Source: Acinetobacter sp. WCHAc010034
GTDB taxonomy: Bacteria; Pseudomonadota; Gammaproteobacteria; Pseudomonadales; Moraxellaceae
Length of the DNA stretch: 64,000 nucleotides
Assembly: GCF_001696615.3 (NCBI RefSeq)
Contig: NZ_CP032279.1
Span: forward strand, 3,534,001 to 3,598,000
Direction of reading: 5' to 3'
The position numbers were made by a program, and so were the translations under genes. The first letter of the stretch is position 1, and each line of letters begins with the position of its first letter. Positions 32,111 to 40,855 of the stretch are shown here, piece after piece. The notes beneath the pieces are model-generated. The model worked only from the letters and a program-made list of their open reading frames with translations, searched no databases and was not told the origin of the DNA.

Positions 32111-33543
32111 GTTTAGGTCTAACTGCACTGGAATTGGCGCGAATTCAATTCGCTTTTACCGTTTCGTTTCATATTATCTTTCCTTCAATTTCCATTGGCC
32201 TAGCCAGTTTTCTTGCTGTTTTAGAATGGCGCTGGCTGAGAACGGGCAACCCTGTTTTCCAAGACCTGTTTAAGTTCTGGGTCAAAATTTTTGCAGTCGC
32301 TTTTGGCATGGGCGTGGTTTCCGGTGTGGTCATGAGCTATCAGTTCGGCACCAACTGGAGCGAGTTCTCGCGCGTTGCCGGCAGCGTGACTGGCCCTTTG
32401 CTGGCCTATGAAGTGCTGAGCGCTTTCTTTCTGGAAGCTGGATTCCTCGGCATTATGCTGTTCGGTTGGGGGCGCGTGGGCAAGCATGCGCATTTCTTCG
32501 CAACGCTTATGGTGGCGGTCGGCACCTGTATTTCCATGTTCTGGATTTTATCCTCCAACAGCTGGATGCAGACTCCGCAAGGCTTCAGCATTGAAAACGG
32601 CATTATTGTGCCGCAGGACTGGTTTGCCATTGTATTTAACCCGTCGTTCCCGTACCGCTTGGCGCATATGGCCGCGGCTGCATTTCTGGTGTCCGCCTTG
32701 CTGGTTGCGGCGACAGCCGGCTGGCATTTGCTGAAAGGGCGCCGTGACGCTTTGGTGAAAACTTCATTTTCTATGGCACTGTGGATGATTTTGGCCTTGG
32801 CGCCGCTGCAGGCATTGATTGGCGACAACCACGGTTTAAATACCCTAAAGCATCAGCCTGCCAAACTGGCGGCCATTGAAGGCCACTGGGAAACCAATAA
32901 AGATGAAGGCATGCCTTTGTATTTATTCGGCATTCCAGATATGGAAGCTGAAGAAACCAAATATGCCATCGGCATTCCGAATCTCGGCAGCCTGATCATG
33001 ACGCACAGCATGGACGGCGAAGTCAAAGGCCTGAAAGAGTTTGCGCCGGAAGACCGTCCAAATTCTCTGGTGGTGTTCTGGAGCTTCCGGATTATGGTGG
33101 GCATGGGCCTGCTGATGATTTTGCTGGCGGTCTCTGCGCTGTTTTTGCGCAAAGGCGGCAAGCTGTATGAAAACAAATGGCTGCACCGCTTTGCCTTTGC
33201 CATGGGGCCTTCAGGCTTTATCGCCTTGCTTGCCGGCTGGTTCACAACAGAAGTGGGCCGCCAGCCGTGGGTAGTTTATGGCGTTATGCGCACGGCCGAT
33301 GGCCTGTCGCCGGTATCTGCCGAGCAGGTGGGCTTAACGTTAATCATTTTTGTTCTGGTGTACTGCGTTGTATTCGGCGTCGGCATTTACTACATGCTGA
33401 AACTGATGCACAAAGGCCCTGAATTCATTCATTCCGCGCCGCACAGCGAGGCGGAAGTCATTCAGGCATCGAACCGCCCGTTAAGCAGCATTGATGAAGA
33501 CCTTGATGCGCCAAGCGCTCAGCAGCAGGAGAATGGCAAATGA
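32107..33543 (+). CDS. cydA: cytochrome bd-type quinol oxidase subunit I (CIO-like)
   Basis: A 478-residue integral membrane protein with about nine segments. His22 (FHIIFPS) corresponds to the heme b595 ligand; the helix YEVLSAFFLEAGFLG has the paired acidic residues of the heme/proton path; LAHM and FWSFRIMVGM carry the b558 His and Met ligands; GRQPWVVYGVMRTADG is the conserved C-terminal motif in the form typical of cyanide-insensitive (CioA-like) enzymes with a short Q-loop. It oxidises quinol and reduces oxygen to water. It overlaps cydB by 4 bases. Confidence 0.93.
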   Translation: MSLGLTALELARIQFAFTVSFHIIFPSISIGLASFLAVLEWRWLRTGNPVFQDLFKFWVKIFAVAFGMGVVSGVVMSYQFGTNWSEFSRVAGSVTGPLLAYEVLSAFFLEAGFLGIMLFGWGRVGKHAHFFATLMVAVGTCISMFWILSSNSWMQTPQGFSIENGIIVPQDWFAIVFNPSFPYRLAHMAAAAFLVSALLVAATAGWHLLKGRRDALVKTSFSMALWMILALAPLQALIGDNHGLNTLKHQPAKLAAIEGHWETNKDEGMPLYLFGIPDMEAEETKYAIGIPNLGSLIMTHSMDGEVKGLKEFAPEDRPNSLVVFWSFRIMVGMGLLMILLAVSALFLRKGGKLYENKWLHRFAFAMGPSGFIALLAGWFTTEVGRQPWVVYGVMRTADGLSPVSAEQVGLTLIIFVLVYCVVFGVGIYYMLKLMHKGPEFIHSAPHSEAEVIQASNRPLSSIDEDLDAPSAQQQENGK

Positions 33544-34544
33544 TTGATTTATCTTTAATCTGGATTGTAATTATTGCCATTGGCGTGCTGATTTATGTGG
33601 TGCTGGATGGCTTTGACTTAGGCATCGGCATTCTTTTTCCTTTCATTAAAGGCAAGGAAGAGCGCGATGTAATGATGAATACCGTTGCGCCGGTTTGGGA
33701 CGGCAATGAAACCTGGATGGTGCTGGGCGGCGCATCGCTGTACGCGGCTTTTCCTCTGGTGTATTCAACCGTGCTGTCTGCGCTGTATTTTCCGATTATT
33801 TTAATGGTGGTTGCGCTGATTTTCCGCGGTGTAGCCTTTGAATTCCGCTTCAAGGCAAACAAGAGCCGGCACTGGTGGGACAAAGCCTTTATCGGCGGTT
33901 CCATTCTCGCCAGCTTTTTCCAAGGCATGATTTTAGGCGCCTATATTCAAGGCATTAAAACTGCCAATGGCGTATATGTAGGCGGCGGACTAGACTGGCT
34001 TAGCCCATTTACCATCTTTGTCGGCATTGGAGTTGTGGTGCTGTATGCGGCCTTAGGCTGCGGCTGGCTGATTTTCAAGACAGATCACGCGCTGCAAGAC
34101 CGCATGTATCAGCTGATGCCGAAGATGATTATTGCCTTATTCATTATTTTCGGCTGTGTCAGTATTTATACGCCAATGGCGCATCCTGAAATCGCTACGC
34201 GCTGGTTCAGCCAGCCGCAGCTGATGTATTTCAGCCCGGTGCCGGTACTGGTGCTTCTATTTACCTATCTGGCTTTGCGCGCATGCAGGCAGCGCAAAGA
34301 GCTGAGCCCGTTTGTTTATACGCTGGCGCTGGTTTTCTTGGCCTATACCGGATTCATCATCAGCCTGTGGCCGTATGTCATTCCGCCATCGGTCACCATT
34401 TGGCAGGCGGCCGCGCCGCAAAGCAGCCAGCTGTTTGCGCTCATTGGCGCTTTGCTGCTGATCCCCGTTATTTTGATTTACACCGGCCTGTCTTATTGGG
34501 TATTCCGCGACAAAGTCCGGGTTGGCGATGACGGCTACCATTAA
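33540..34544 (+). CDS. cydB: cytochrome bd-type quinol oxidase subunit II
   Basis: A 334-residue membrane subunit: LDGFDLGIGILFPFIKGKEERDVMMNTVAPVWDGNETWMVLGG is the diagnostic CydB N-terminus, with about eight hydrophobic segments following. It pairs with CydA. Start ATG overlaps the cydA stop. A 36-residue DUF2474 protein follows, completing a three-gene operon. Confidence 0.93.
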   Translation: MIDLSLIWIVIIAIGVLIYVVLDGFDLGIGILFPFIKGKEERDVMMNTVAPVWDGNETWMVLGGASLYAAFPLVYSTVLSALYFPIILMVVALIFRGVAFEFRFKANKSRHWWDKAFIGGSILASFFQGMILGAYIQGIKTANGVYVGGGLDWLSPFTIFVGIGVVVLYAALGCGWLIFKTDHALQDRMYQLMPKMIIALFIIFGCVSIYTPMAHPEIATRWFSQPQLMYFSPVPVLVLLFTYLALRACRQRKELSPFVYTLALVFLAYTGFIISLWPYVIPPSVTIWQAAAPQSSQLFALIGALLLIPVILIYTGLSYWVFRDKVRVGDDGYH

Positions 34545-34563
34545 GCGAAAATGGAGAATGTGA

Positions 34564-34674
34564 ATGAAGCTTTCAAAAACACAGTGGTTTATTGCGCTGT
34601 ATTTGGGCGGCTTTTTGGCGCTGGCAGTTGTTGCCGGCGCATTCAGGCTGCTGATTCAGCTGGCTTATCCTTAA
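34564..34674 (+). CDS. DUF2474 (CydX-like) oxidase microprotein
   Basis: A 36-residue single-span membrane peptide: MKLSKTQWFIALYLGGFLAL then AVVAGAFRLLIQLAYP. DUF2474 proteins follow cio/cyd-type cydAB genes and are analogous to CydX, which stabilises the E. coli complex. It starts 19 bases after the cydB stop, preceded by GGAG. Too short for most gene callers. Confidence 0.8.
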   Translation: MKLSKTQWFIALYLGGFLALAVVAGAFRLLIQLAYP

Positions 34675-34697
34675 AATAAAGCGGGGATGAACTCAAA

Positions 34698-34731
34698 TAA
34701 TGCCGGCCAGCCCGCAAGCTGGCTGGCATTA
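34698..34731 (+). terminator. large hairpin after the cyd operon
   Basis: TAATGCCGGCCAGC (34698-34711) pairs with GCTGGCTGGCATTA (34718-34731) with one mismatch. It lacks a long T run but is very stable and is the likely operon end. Bases 34735-35207 downstream hold no gene I can support; the GC-richer part near 34860-34960 might be decayed coding sequence. Confidence 0.6.
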
Positions 34732-35207
34732 TGCTGAAAGTTTATGTGTTTTGATTGCTGAATGCTAAGCAAGATGTAGCAATCGGCTTTATGGCATATT
34801 CAGCAGGTTTTCAATAAAAATTAAGTAAATTCGAGTCCTTAGCAAATCATTTATGGCGCAATGCCGGTTCAAAAGCGGCGCGTTGCCTCAGCGCCTGCGC
34901 GCTTATCCTGCATTGGAAACAGCCCGCCTGCGGCAGCATTCCTGAAAATTTCTATAGTCCAGATCAAAAAATGTCTCTGAAATGCATTGATGCAGCCGAT
35001 TTTTTTGCAGAAGAAAAGATGCCTTTAGTTTATATTCGCTAAAGCGGCTTCCAAAGTGAATTTTCACATCCTAAGGCAACTGGCCGAATCCGGCAGAAAA
35101 TTCAGATCCTGTATAAAGCGGCGCTAATGCGGGATTTTTTGTGTGATGAATTTTAGCGTTAAGCCCAAGCGCTAAAGCGCAGTTTAATTGATTGATAAGA
35201 GCATGCG

Positions 35208-36065
35208 ATGGAATTGATTTTTGCGGCGGCGCTGTGCAGCGTTGCTGTTTCTGTACTGTTGAAAATCTGCAAAGAAAAAGGCTTCAGCCCGCTGCAGATG
35301 ATTGCGTGGAATTACGCGGCGGCCAGCATCTTATGCTATTTCTGGTTTAAGCCGGATCTGCAGCATATTTCGGCGCAGCATACGCCGTGGTGGCTTATTT
35401 TCGCCTTAGGCGCGCTGTTGCCGTCTATCTTTTTATGCCTGGTCAAGTCGCTGCAGACGGCAGGCATTTTAAAAACTGAAATTGCGCAGCGCTTATCTGT
35501 GGTGCTGTCATTGACTGCCGCCTATTTTATTTTTCAGGAACAGTTTAATCAGCTGAAAATCATCGGCATTGTGCTGGGCATGGGCAGCGTGCTGTGCATT
35601 CTGCTATCTAACTGTTCAGCGCAGGGCACCGCGGCCAAGCCGCAGGCTGGGCTGTATCTGGCCAGCGTTTGGATTGGCTATGCCTTGGTTGATATTTTGC
35701 TGAAATATACCACCGGGCTGGGGCTGCAGTTTTCGGTGGCGCTGAATCTGATGTTCATCTGCGCATTTGCGCTGTCTTTGGCTTATATCGCCATAAAAGA
35801 GCAAACCCTTGGCGCAGGCCGCAATATCATTGCCGGGCTGGGCCTCGGGGTATTGAATTTCGCCAATATTGCGCTGTATGTCAAAGCGCATATGCTGCTG
35901 AAAGATACGCCGGCTATTGTATTCGCCGGCATGAATATCTTAGTGGTGCTGTTTGGCGTGCTGGGCGGATTGGTTATTTTTAAGGAGAAGCTGAAAGCAG
36001 CCTCTGCTGCCGGTCTGGCCTTAGGCTTGCTTAGCGTGATGTGCCTGGCTTATGCCATGCAATAG
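35208..36065 (+). CDS. DMT/EamA-family transporter
   Basis: A 285-residue protein with about ten hydrophobic segments arranged as two halves, the EamA (drug/metabolite transporter) pattern: LKICKEKGFSPLQMIAWNYAAASIL in the first half, and LVVLFGVLGGLVIFKEKLKAASAAGLALGLLSVMCLAYAMQ at the end, which is the typical last pair of helices (VIFKEKL as the inter-helix loop). Substrate not predictable. It is a single gene flanked by long intergenic regions. Confidence 0.8.
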   Translation: MELIFAAALCSVAVSVLLKICKEKGFSPLQMIAWNYAAASILCYFWFKPDLQHISAQHTPWWLIFALGALLPSIFLCLVKSLQTAGILKTEIAQRLSVVLSLTAAYFIFQEQFNQLKIIGIVLGMGSVLCILLSNCSAQGTAAKPQAGLYLASVWIGYALVDILLKYTTGLGLQFSVALNLMFICAFALSLAYIAIKEQTLGAGRNIIAGLGLGVLNFANIALYVKAHMLLKDTPAIVFAGMNILVVLFGVLGGLVIFKEKLKAASAAGLALGLLSVMCLAYAMQ

Positions 36066-36171
36066 GCCAAAACAGCCGGAAGAATGGATTTTCAAGCGCT
36101 GAATATTAAAAAGGCAGCTTAAATATTTGAGCTATTTAAGCTGCCTGTGCAGGATGGTGTTTTTAAGAAAA

Positions 36172-36396
36172 TTAGCGGGAAAAGCGCTGCAGCGTATCTT
36201 GCAGATAGCTTTTTGCGACCTCTACAGGATATTTAAACAGGTCATAAGCTTCGATGGTGCCCTGCAATTGCCCTAAGTTTTGGCAATGCGGGCAAGCCGG
36301 ATAATTTAAAAAAGCATCGGCATTGTACTTGTGCATATACACTGTTTTGCAGGCAGTGCATTCAAATTTCATAGGTAATTTAGGCGCAGCAGGCAT
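36172..36396 (-). CDS. small zinc-ribbon-like hypothetical protein
   Basis: A 74-residue protein with two CxxC pairs (ECTACK and CPHCQ, about residues 13-16 and 36-39), a layout for a zinc ribbon, then helix DLFKYPVEVAKSYLQDTLQRF. Start ATG 36396; ATG 36372 (MKFECTACK) is an alternative. No function known. It is downstream of, and separated by a terminator from, nfsB. Confidence 0.6.
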   Translation of the reverse strand: MPAAPKLPMKFECTACKTVYMHKYNADAFLNYPACPHCQNLGQLQGTIEAYDLFKYPVEVAKSYLQDTLQRFSR

Positions 36397-36468
36397 GGCG
36401 GTAGACCAATGATGTTTTGCACAAAATATACGCGATTAATGTTTAAAAAATAAGTCCTGAAATGACAA

Positions 36469-36493
36469 AAAAGGGGAATATTTTCCCCTTTTA
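36469..36493 (-). terminator. terminator downstream of nfsB
   Basis: AAAAGGGGA and TCCCCTTTT (36469-36477 with 36484-36492) form a stem with Ts on either strand. It lies immediately past the nitroreductase stop. Confidence 0.75.
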
Positions 36494-36511
36494 TCGATTT
36501 TTTTTTTAAGA

Positions 36512-37165
36512 TTAGAGCTTGGTGAAAACTTCTTCTTTGACTAAGCGCGATTTTGGCAGCTTGGCATTGAAGTCGCTTTCGCTGCGGTAGCCTAAAGTGA
36601 GAAGCACGGAAGGAATCAGCCCTTTTTCCGTTAAGCCCAGCTCTTCAGCAATAATGCCTTCATCAAAGCCGCCAATCGGCGTAGCGTCAACACCTTCAAT
36701 GCCGGCCGCCAGCAGAACTTGGCCCAGCGCAATAAAGGTCTGATTTTCCGCCCAGCGCTGAATGTCGCCTTTTTCATTGCGGTAATAATCAACATAGCCG
36801 CTGCGGCTGTCTTTCTGGCCCTGTTTGGCTTGAGCATCTTTAAAGCGGCCGCTGGCTTCATCACGCTTGAGCAGGTTTTCAAGATGCTGCTCATTAATAT
36901 CCGCTTTGGTGCAGAGCAAAATTGTATGTGAAGAATCTAGGACTTTAGGGGCATTGTAGGCATATTTGCCAACCAGCGCTTTGGCAATGCGCTCTTTGGC
37001 CGCTGCATGGTCTGCAATAAAGAAATGCCACGGCTGAATATTGATGGAAGAGGGTGTAAGGCGCAGAATTTCAAGCAAACGTTCAAACTGTTCCTGAGGA
37101 ATCTTCTTGTCAGGGTCATACGCTTTCGTGGTGTAGCGGGTTTTAGAAACGTTTAGCAAATCCAT
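36512..37165 (-). CDS. nfsB: oxygen-insensitive NAD(P)H nitroreductase (NfsB-like)
   Basis: A 217-residue flavoprotein, equal in length to E. coli NfsB. MDLLNVSKTRYTTKAYDPDKKIP is the FMN-binding opening; LTPSSINIQPWHFFI, VDATPIGGFD and LTLGYRSESDFNAKLPKSRL match the family. It reduces nitroaromatics, quinones and pteridines with NAD(P)H. It is a single gene with its own terminator. Physiological substrate not determined by sequence. Confidence 0.88.
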   Translation of the reverse strand: MDLLNVSKTRYTTKAYDPDKKIPQEQFERLLEILRLTPSSINIQPWHFFIADHAAAKERIAKALVGKYAYNAPKVLDSSHTILLCTKADINEQHLENLLKRDEASGRFKDAQAKQGQKDSRSGYVDYYRNEKGDIQRWAENQTFIALGQVLLAAGIEGVDATPIGGFDEGIIAEELGLTEKGLIPSVLLTLGYRSESDFNAKLPKSRLVKEEVFTKL

Positions 37166-37406
37166 GAATGCAGCCTCCGCGGTTAATTTAGGCCTATTTT
37201 ACCCGATTCAGCGCAGGAATGGATGAGAATAATTTTCATCTTACTTAGCATGATGAATGCGGTCACAGGGCGGAGTGCTGTGCAAACCTTAACTAAAATT
37301 AAGCATTGATAGCTGAATTGAATGATGCAAGATGAAATCAATATTGGCGCTTTTTGCTGAAAGGCGTTTAATCGGGGGCAATATTCATCCTGCACGGAGC
37401 AAGCAT

Positions 37407-38204
37407 ATGACCGATTACCGCAATCACTTTAAACGCAGATTGAAAACCCGGCAGCAGATTGGCTTATGGGTTGGCCTTGCAGATGCCTACGGCACTGAAA
37501 TTGCGGCCAATGCCGGCTATGACTGGCTACTTATTGACGGCGAGCATGCGCCCAGCGACCTCAGAACCACATTATCGCAGCTGCAAAGCATTGCGGCTTA
37601 TCCATCGCAGGCGGTGGTGCGCCCGCCGATTGGCAGCGTGCAGCTGATTAAGCAGCTATTGGATATTGGCGCGCAGACGCTGCTGATTCCGATGGTGGAA
37701 ACAGTCGAACAGGCGGAGCTGATGGTAAAAGCGGTGCGCTATCCGCCTGAGGGCATCCGCGGGGTGGGCGCTGCGCTGGCCCGCGCAACGCGCTGGAACA
37801 GCATTCCAGACTATTATGCATCGGCGCATGAAAATATCTGCCTGCTGATTCAGATTGAGTCGGTTGAAGGCTTGAAAAATTTAGATGAAATTCTGCTGGT
37901 GGATGGCATTGACGGCGTATTCATTGGCGCTGTGGATTTGTCTGCAACCATGGGCTATGAAGGCAATCCTAATCATCCAGAAGTGCAGAAAGCGGTGATC
38001 AATGCTATTCAGCGCATTCGCGCAGCCGGCAAGGCGGCGGGAATTCTGTCAACTCAGCATGAAGCTGCGCAAATGTATTTGGAGCTGGGCACGGAGTTTG
38101 TTGCGGTGGGCGTGGACACCAGTGTGCTGATGAACTCGCTGCGTGAGCTGCTGGCGAAGTATAAAAGCGACGCGGAAGCTGCGCCTAAAACAGCAGGCTA
38201 CTGA
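37407..38204 (+). CDS. HpaI/HpcH-family aldolase (4-hydroxy-2-oxoheptanedioate aldolase type)
   Basis: A 265-residue class II aldolase: [28 protein letters not shown] contains the catalytic region, AVVRPPIG and [39 protein letters not shown] bind metal and substrate, and [29 protein letters not shown] completes the site. These enzymes cleave 2-keto-4-hydroxy acids to pyruvate and an aldehyde. ATG 37407 has GGAG at good spacing; the upstream ATG 37332 is not preferred. No aromatic-degradation neighbours are present, so its exact pathway is unclear. Confidence 0.88.
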   Translation: MTDYRNHFKRRLKTRQQIGLWVGLADAYGTEIAANAGYDWLLIDGEHAPSDLRTTLSQLQSIAAYPSQAVVRPPIGSVQLIKQLLDIGAQTLLIPMVETVEQAELMVKAVRYPPEGIRGVGAALARATRWNSIPDYYASAHENICLLIQIESVEGLKNLDEILLVDGIDGVFIGAVDLSATMGYEGNPNHPEVQKAVINAIQRIRAAGKAAGILSTQHEAAQMYLELGTEFVAVGVDTSVLMNSLRELLAKYKSDAEAAPKTAGY

Positions 38205-38221
38205 TTGAAATAGCGCGTTCA

Positions 38222-38268
38222 GCATTATTCCGCATTGCGGGTCAATTCACTGCGCTGCGGAATGATGC
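38222..38268 (+). terminator. hairpin downstream of the aldolase gene
   Basis: GCATTATTCCGCA (38222-38234) pairs perfectly with TGCGGAATGATGC (38256-38268) around a 21-base loop. The rest of the 38205-38573 interval has no gene; I looked for but did not find a convincing metal riboswitch before the MgtC-family gene. Confidence 0.5.
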
Positions 38269-38573
38269 CTTAGCCTGAATCTTTAAATCAGCGCCGCTTT
38301 TTAAATCATTGCTTTCCCGCTAAATTGAGAAAATCAAAAGAAAATTCAACTTCCTGTCATATTTTTCCTATATGAGTTGCAGTAGTCTCTCCGCCGTTAT
38401 TGGCAGCTGACGATTGCTGCGCTTTTAGCAGCGGCTGAGCCGAAATTTTCTAAAACCGCCGGTTTAAACCCCGAGTTATTGAATTTTAAGTGATTAGATT
38501 TATAGTGATGAACAGGGAATATTCAAATGATAAAAAAATCTTATATTAAGCATTGCGATTGGCGGTGAATCTG

Positions 38574-39287
38574 ATGAAGTTTATGGAAAATCTGCACAGT
38601 GACAATTTCTTTGACAGTTTTTTAAGCCTGACGGCTGCCTTTATACTGGGGAGCTTAATCGGCTTTGAGCGCCAGTACCGGCAGCGCACGGCTGGGCTGC
38701 GGACCAATGTTCTGGTTGCTTTAGGCGCCGCAATTTTTGTGGATATTGCAATTACCTTGAACGGCGCCGATGGCGCAGTCCGTGTGATTGCCTATGTGGT
38801 GTCAGGCATCGGCTTTTTAGGCGCCGGCGTGATTATGCGGGAAGAAGGCAATATACAAGGGCTGAATACGGCTGCCACTTTGTGGTGCTCCGCTGCGGTT
38901 GGAGCCGCCGCCGGCGCTGATTTAATTATTGAAGCATTCCTTGCCGCAGGATTTATTTTAGCTGCCAACACGCTGCTTCGGCCCATTGGCCATGCAATTG
39001 ACCGCTGGCCCTTAGATGATGATGCGGAAGTCCTCAATGTGATTTATATCATCTGCGGCCGGCAGTTCAGCAAAGAAGTCATGGATAAGCTGCATGAATT
39101 GCTGGCTTTATACAACTATCCGCCGCAGGATGTAGATGTCGAGCCTTTTGGCGAAGAAGATGTGGAAATTGCAGCAGCCTTAATAGCAACCTCAATTGAT
39201 TCCATCCATACCAAGGAAATCATTCAGCTGCTGAATGATATGCCCGAAGTCAGGCATGCCTATTGGGATAAAAACAGCATGGCCTGA
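38574..39287 (+). CDS. MgtC/SapB-family membrane protein
   Basis: A 237-residue protein. The membrane domain carries the family signature GSLIGFERQYRQRTAGLRTNVLVALGAAIF, with GIGFLGAGVIMREEGNIQGLNTAATLWCSAAVGAAAG following. The C-terminal about 80 residues form a soluble ACT-like domain. In pathogens MgtC helps adaptation to low Mg2+ and inhibits ATP synthase, though many relatives have unknown roles. ATG 38574 is preferred over TTG 38553. Confidence 0.85.
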   Translation: MKFMENLHSDNFFDSFLSLTAAFILGSLIGFERQYRQRTAGLRTNVLVALGAAIFVDIAITLNGADGAVRVIAYVVSGIGFLGAGVIMREEGNIQGLNTAATLWCSAAVGAAAGADLIIEAFLAAGFILAANTLLRPIGHAIDRWPLDDDAEVLNVIYIICGRQFSKEVMDKLHELLALYNYPPQDVDVEPFGEEDVEIAAALIATSIDSIHTKEIIQLLNDMPEVRHAYWDKNSMA

Positions 39288-39304
39288 TGCGCTTGCAGCT
39301 CAGG

Positions 39305-40024
39305 CTAGTAGCGCCAGGTTTTTAAGGCGCATCCGGACACTGAAGCATTTTCTGAGATTTCTAAAATCTGCGCTTCATGCTCGCGCCAGTCGCCAAGGAC
39401 AATTCTCGGTTTGCCGCTTACGTCATGAATTTGCGGGCGGTGCGTATGGCCATGAATCAGCGCATCTGCGTCCTGCAGGGCTGTTTCAACGGCCTGCTGA
39501 TTGACATCCATAACGTCATAGCTTTTGAGCTGATTGGCTTCACGGCTTTTTTTGCGGAAGCCGCTGGCAAGCTTCTGGCGGAAGCTGAGAGGGGTTTTCT
39601 TTAGCAGGCCCAAAAGCAGCGGATTGCGGATCACTTTACGGAATTTTTGATAGGAAACATCATCGGTGCAGAGCAGGTCGCCGTGTTCAAGGCGGATCTT
39701 TAAGTTGGCAATGCTTAAGGTTTCAATATCGCTTAGCAATACGCCATTGAATTTTTGTAAGAATTTTTGACCAAGGGCAAAGTCGCGGTTGCCCGATAAA
39801 AAGTAAACCTGGCTGCCGGCATCTGTAAACTGCTTTAATGCGCTGATCACTTCATCCAGCCAAGGGGCGGAGTAGTCATCGCCAATCCAGGCATTGAACC
39901 AGTCACCTAAAATATACAGCTGGGTATTTTGGTCTTGATAATGGCGCAATAAATCTAAAAACCCCCGGACGAGCCGAGGGTGATCTGGTGACAAATGTAA
40001 ATCAGCGATAAACAGATAGGTCAC
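39305..40024 (-). CDS. lpxH: UDP-2,3-diacylglucosamine diphosphatase
   Basis: A 239-residue calcineurin-like phosphoesterase: ADLHL, GDWFNAW, SGNRDFALG, HGDLL and GHTHRPQ supply the di-metal ligands. LpxH hydrolyses UDP-2,3-diacylglucosamine to lipid X, the fourth step of lipid A synthesis, at the inner membrane. It sits just downstream of ppiB on the same strand. Confidence 0.93.
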   Translation of the reverse strand: MTYLFIADLHLSPDHPRLVRGFLDLLRHYQDQNTQLYILGDWFNAWIGDDYSAPWLDEVISALKQFTDAGSQVYFLSGNRDFALGQKFLQKFNGVLLSDIETLSIANLKIRLEHGDLLCTDDVSYQKFRKVIRNPLLLGLLKKTPLSFRQKLASGFRKKSREANQLKSYDVMDVNQQAVETALQDADALIHGHTHRPQIHDVSGKPRIVLGDWREHEAQILEISENASVSGCALKTWRY

Positions 40025-40042
40025 GTATTTTTCCTATTTGGT

Positions 40043-40112
40043 AATCCCTCCCGGCCTTCCTTTAAAAAAGGAAGGAAAGTCCCTCTTTTATAAAGAGGGA
40101 TTTAGGGAGATT
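40043..40112. repeat. two adjacent hairpins between ppiB and lpxH, possible dispersed intergenic repeat
   Basis: CCTTCCTTT/AAAGGAAGG (40055-40063 with 40067-40075) and TCCCTCTTT/AAAGAGGGA (40080-40088 with 40092-40100), framed by AATCCCTCCC and TTAGGGAGATT. The purine-pyrimidine stem pair resembles short dispersed palindromic elements of Acinetobacter-type genomes. It may attenuate ppiB transcripts before lpxH. Confidence 0.5.
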
Positions 40113-40621
40113 TACTCAGAAATGATTTTAGCAGATTCAATCACAACGTTTTCTAGCGGAACGTCAGCGTGGTAGCCGCGGTTGCCGGTACGGACGCCTT
40201 TAATTTCGTTTACAACGTCTAGGCCTTCAGTAACTTTGCCGAATACAGCGTAGCCCCAGCCTTGCGCGGTTTTGCCAGAGTGGTTCAGGAATGCGTTGTT
40301 GCCAACGTTAATGAAGAACTGAGCAGATGCAGAATGCGGTGCTTGAGTACGCGCCATTGCAATGGTACCTAAATCATTTTTTAAGCCGTTGTCTGCTTCA
40401 TTTTCAATCGCATCACGCGTTGCTTTTTCTTTGAAGTTTTCATCCATGCCGCCGCCTTGGATCATGAAGCCATCAATCACGCGGTGGAAAATTACGCCGT
40501 CATAGAAACCGTCACGTACGTATTCTAAGAAGTTGGCAACAGTAACTGGCGCTTTTTCACTGTTAAGTTCAAGAACAATACGACCTTTATTGGTGTTTAA
40601 TTCGACTTGAGGAAAACTCAT
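40112..40621 (-). CDS. ppiB: peptidyl-prolyl cis-trans isomerase B (cyclophilin)
   Basis: A 169-residue cytoplasmic cyclophilin: [53 protein letters not shown] (catalytic Arg in FHRVI, Gln in IQGG), [24 protein letters not shown] and [13 protein letters not shown]. It catalyses proline isomerisation in proteins. No signal peptide. It diverges from glnS. Confidence 0.94.
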   Translation of the reverse strand: MSFPQVELNTNKGRIVLELNSEKAPVTVANFLEYVRDGFYDGVIFHRVIDGFMIQGGGMDENFKEKATRDAIENEADNGLKNDLGTIAMARTQAPHSASAQFFINVGNNAFLNHSGKTAQGWGYAVFGKVTEGLDVVNEIKGVRTGNRGYHADVPLENVVIESAKIISE

Positions 40622-40855
40622 TGTGTAATCTCCTAAACATGGACAGCAAAGCCATGGGTTTTTTGGTTGTGAGAAGCATAAGCAAACTGTAAACTACAAG
40701 GCAAGCAAAAACGTTATTTTCTTTGTTAAAAAGGTCAAATAGCGTTTAAAGGGCTGTTAATTATTCATAATCCAACAGCGTTCTAAGCTAAAATTAAGCC
40801 GCTTAGACAAGCCCGATTTATCCTGAATTTTTTGCATAAAAGTGATTTTAGAACT

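Noticed and set aside
34735..35207. Possible decayed gene between the cyd operon and the DMT transporter
   Set aside because: Fragments look coding-like in composition but no family could be recognised and stops occur in all frames.
38205..38573. Possible Mg2+ or Mn2+ riboswitch before the MgtC-family gene
   Set aside because: No recognisable M-box or yybP-ykoY core by eye; only one hairpin, assigned to the aldolase gene end.
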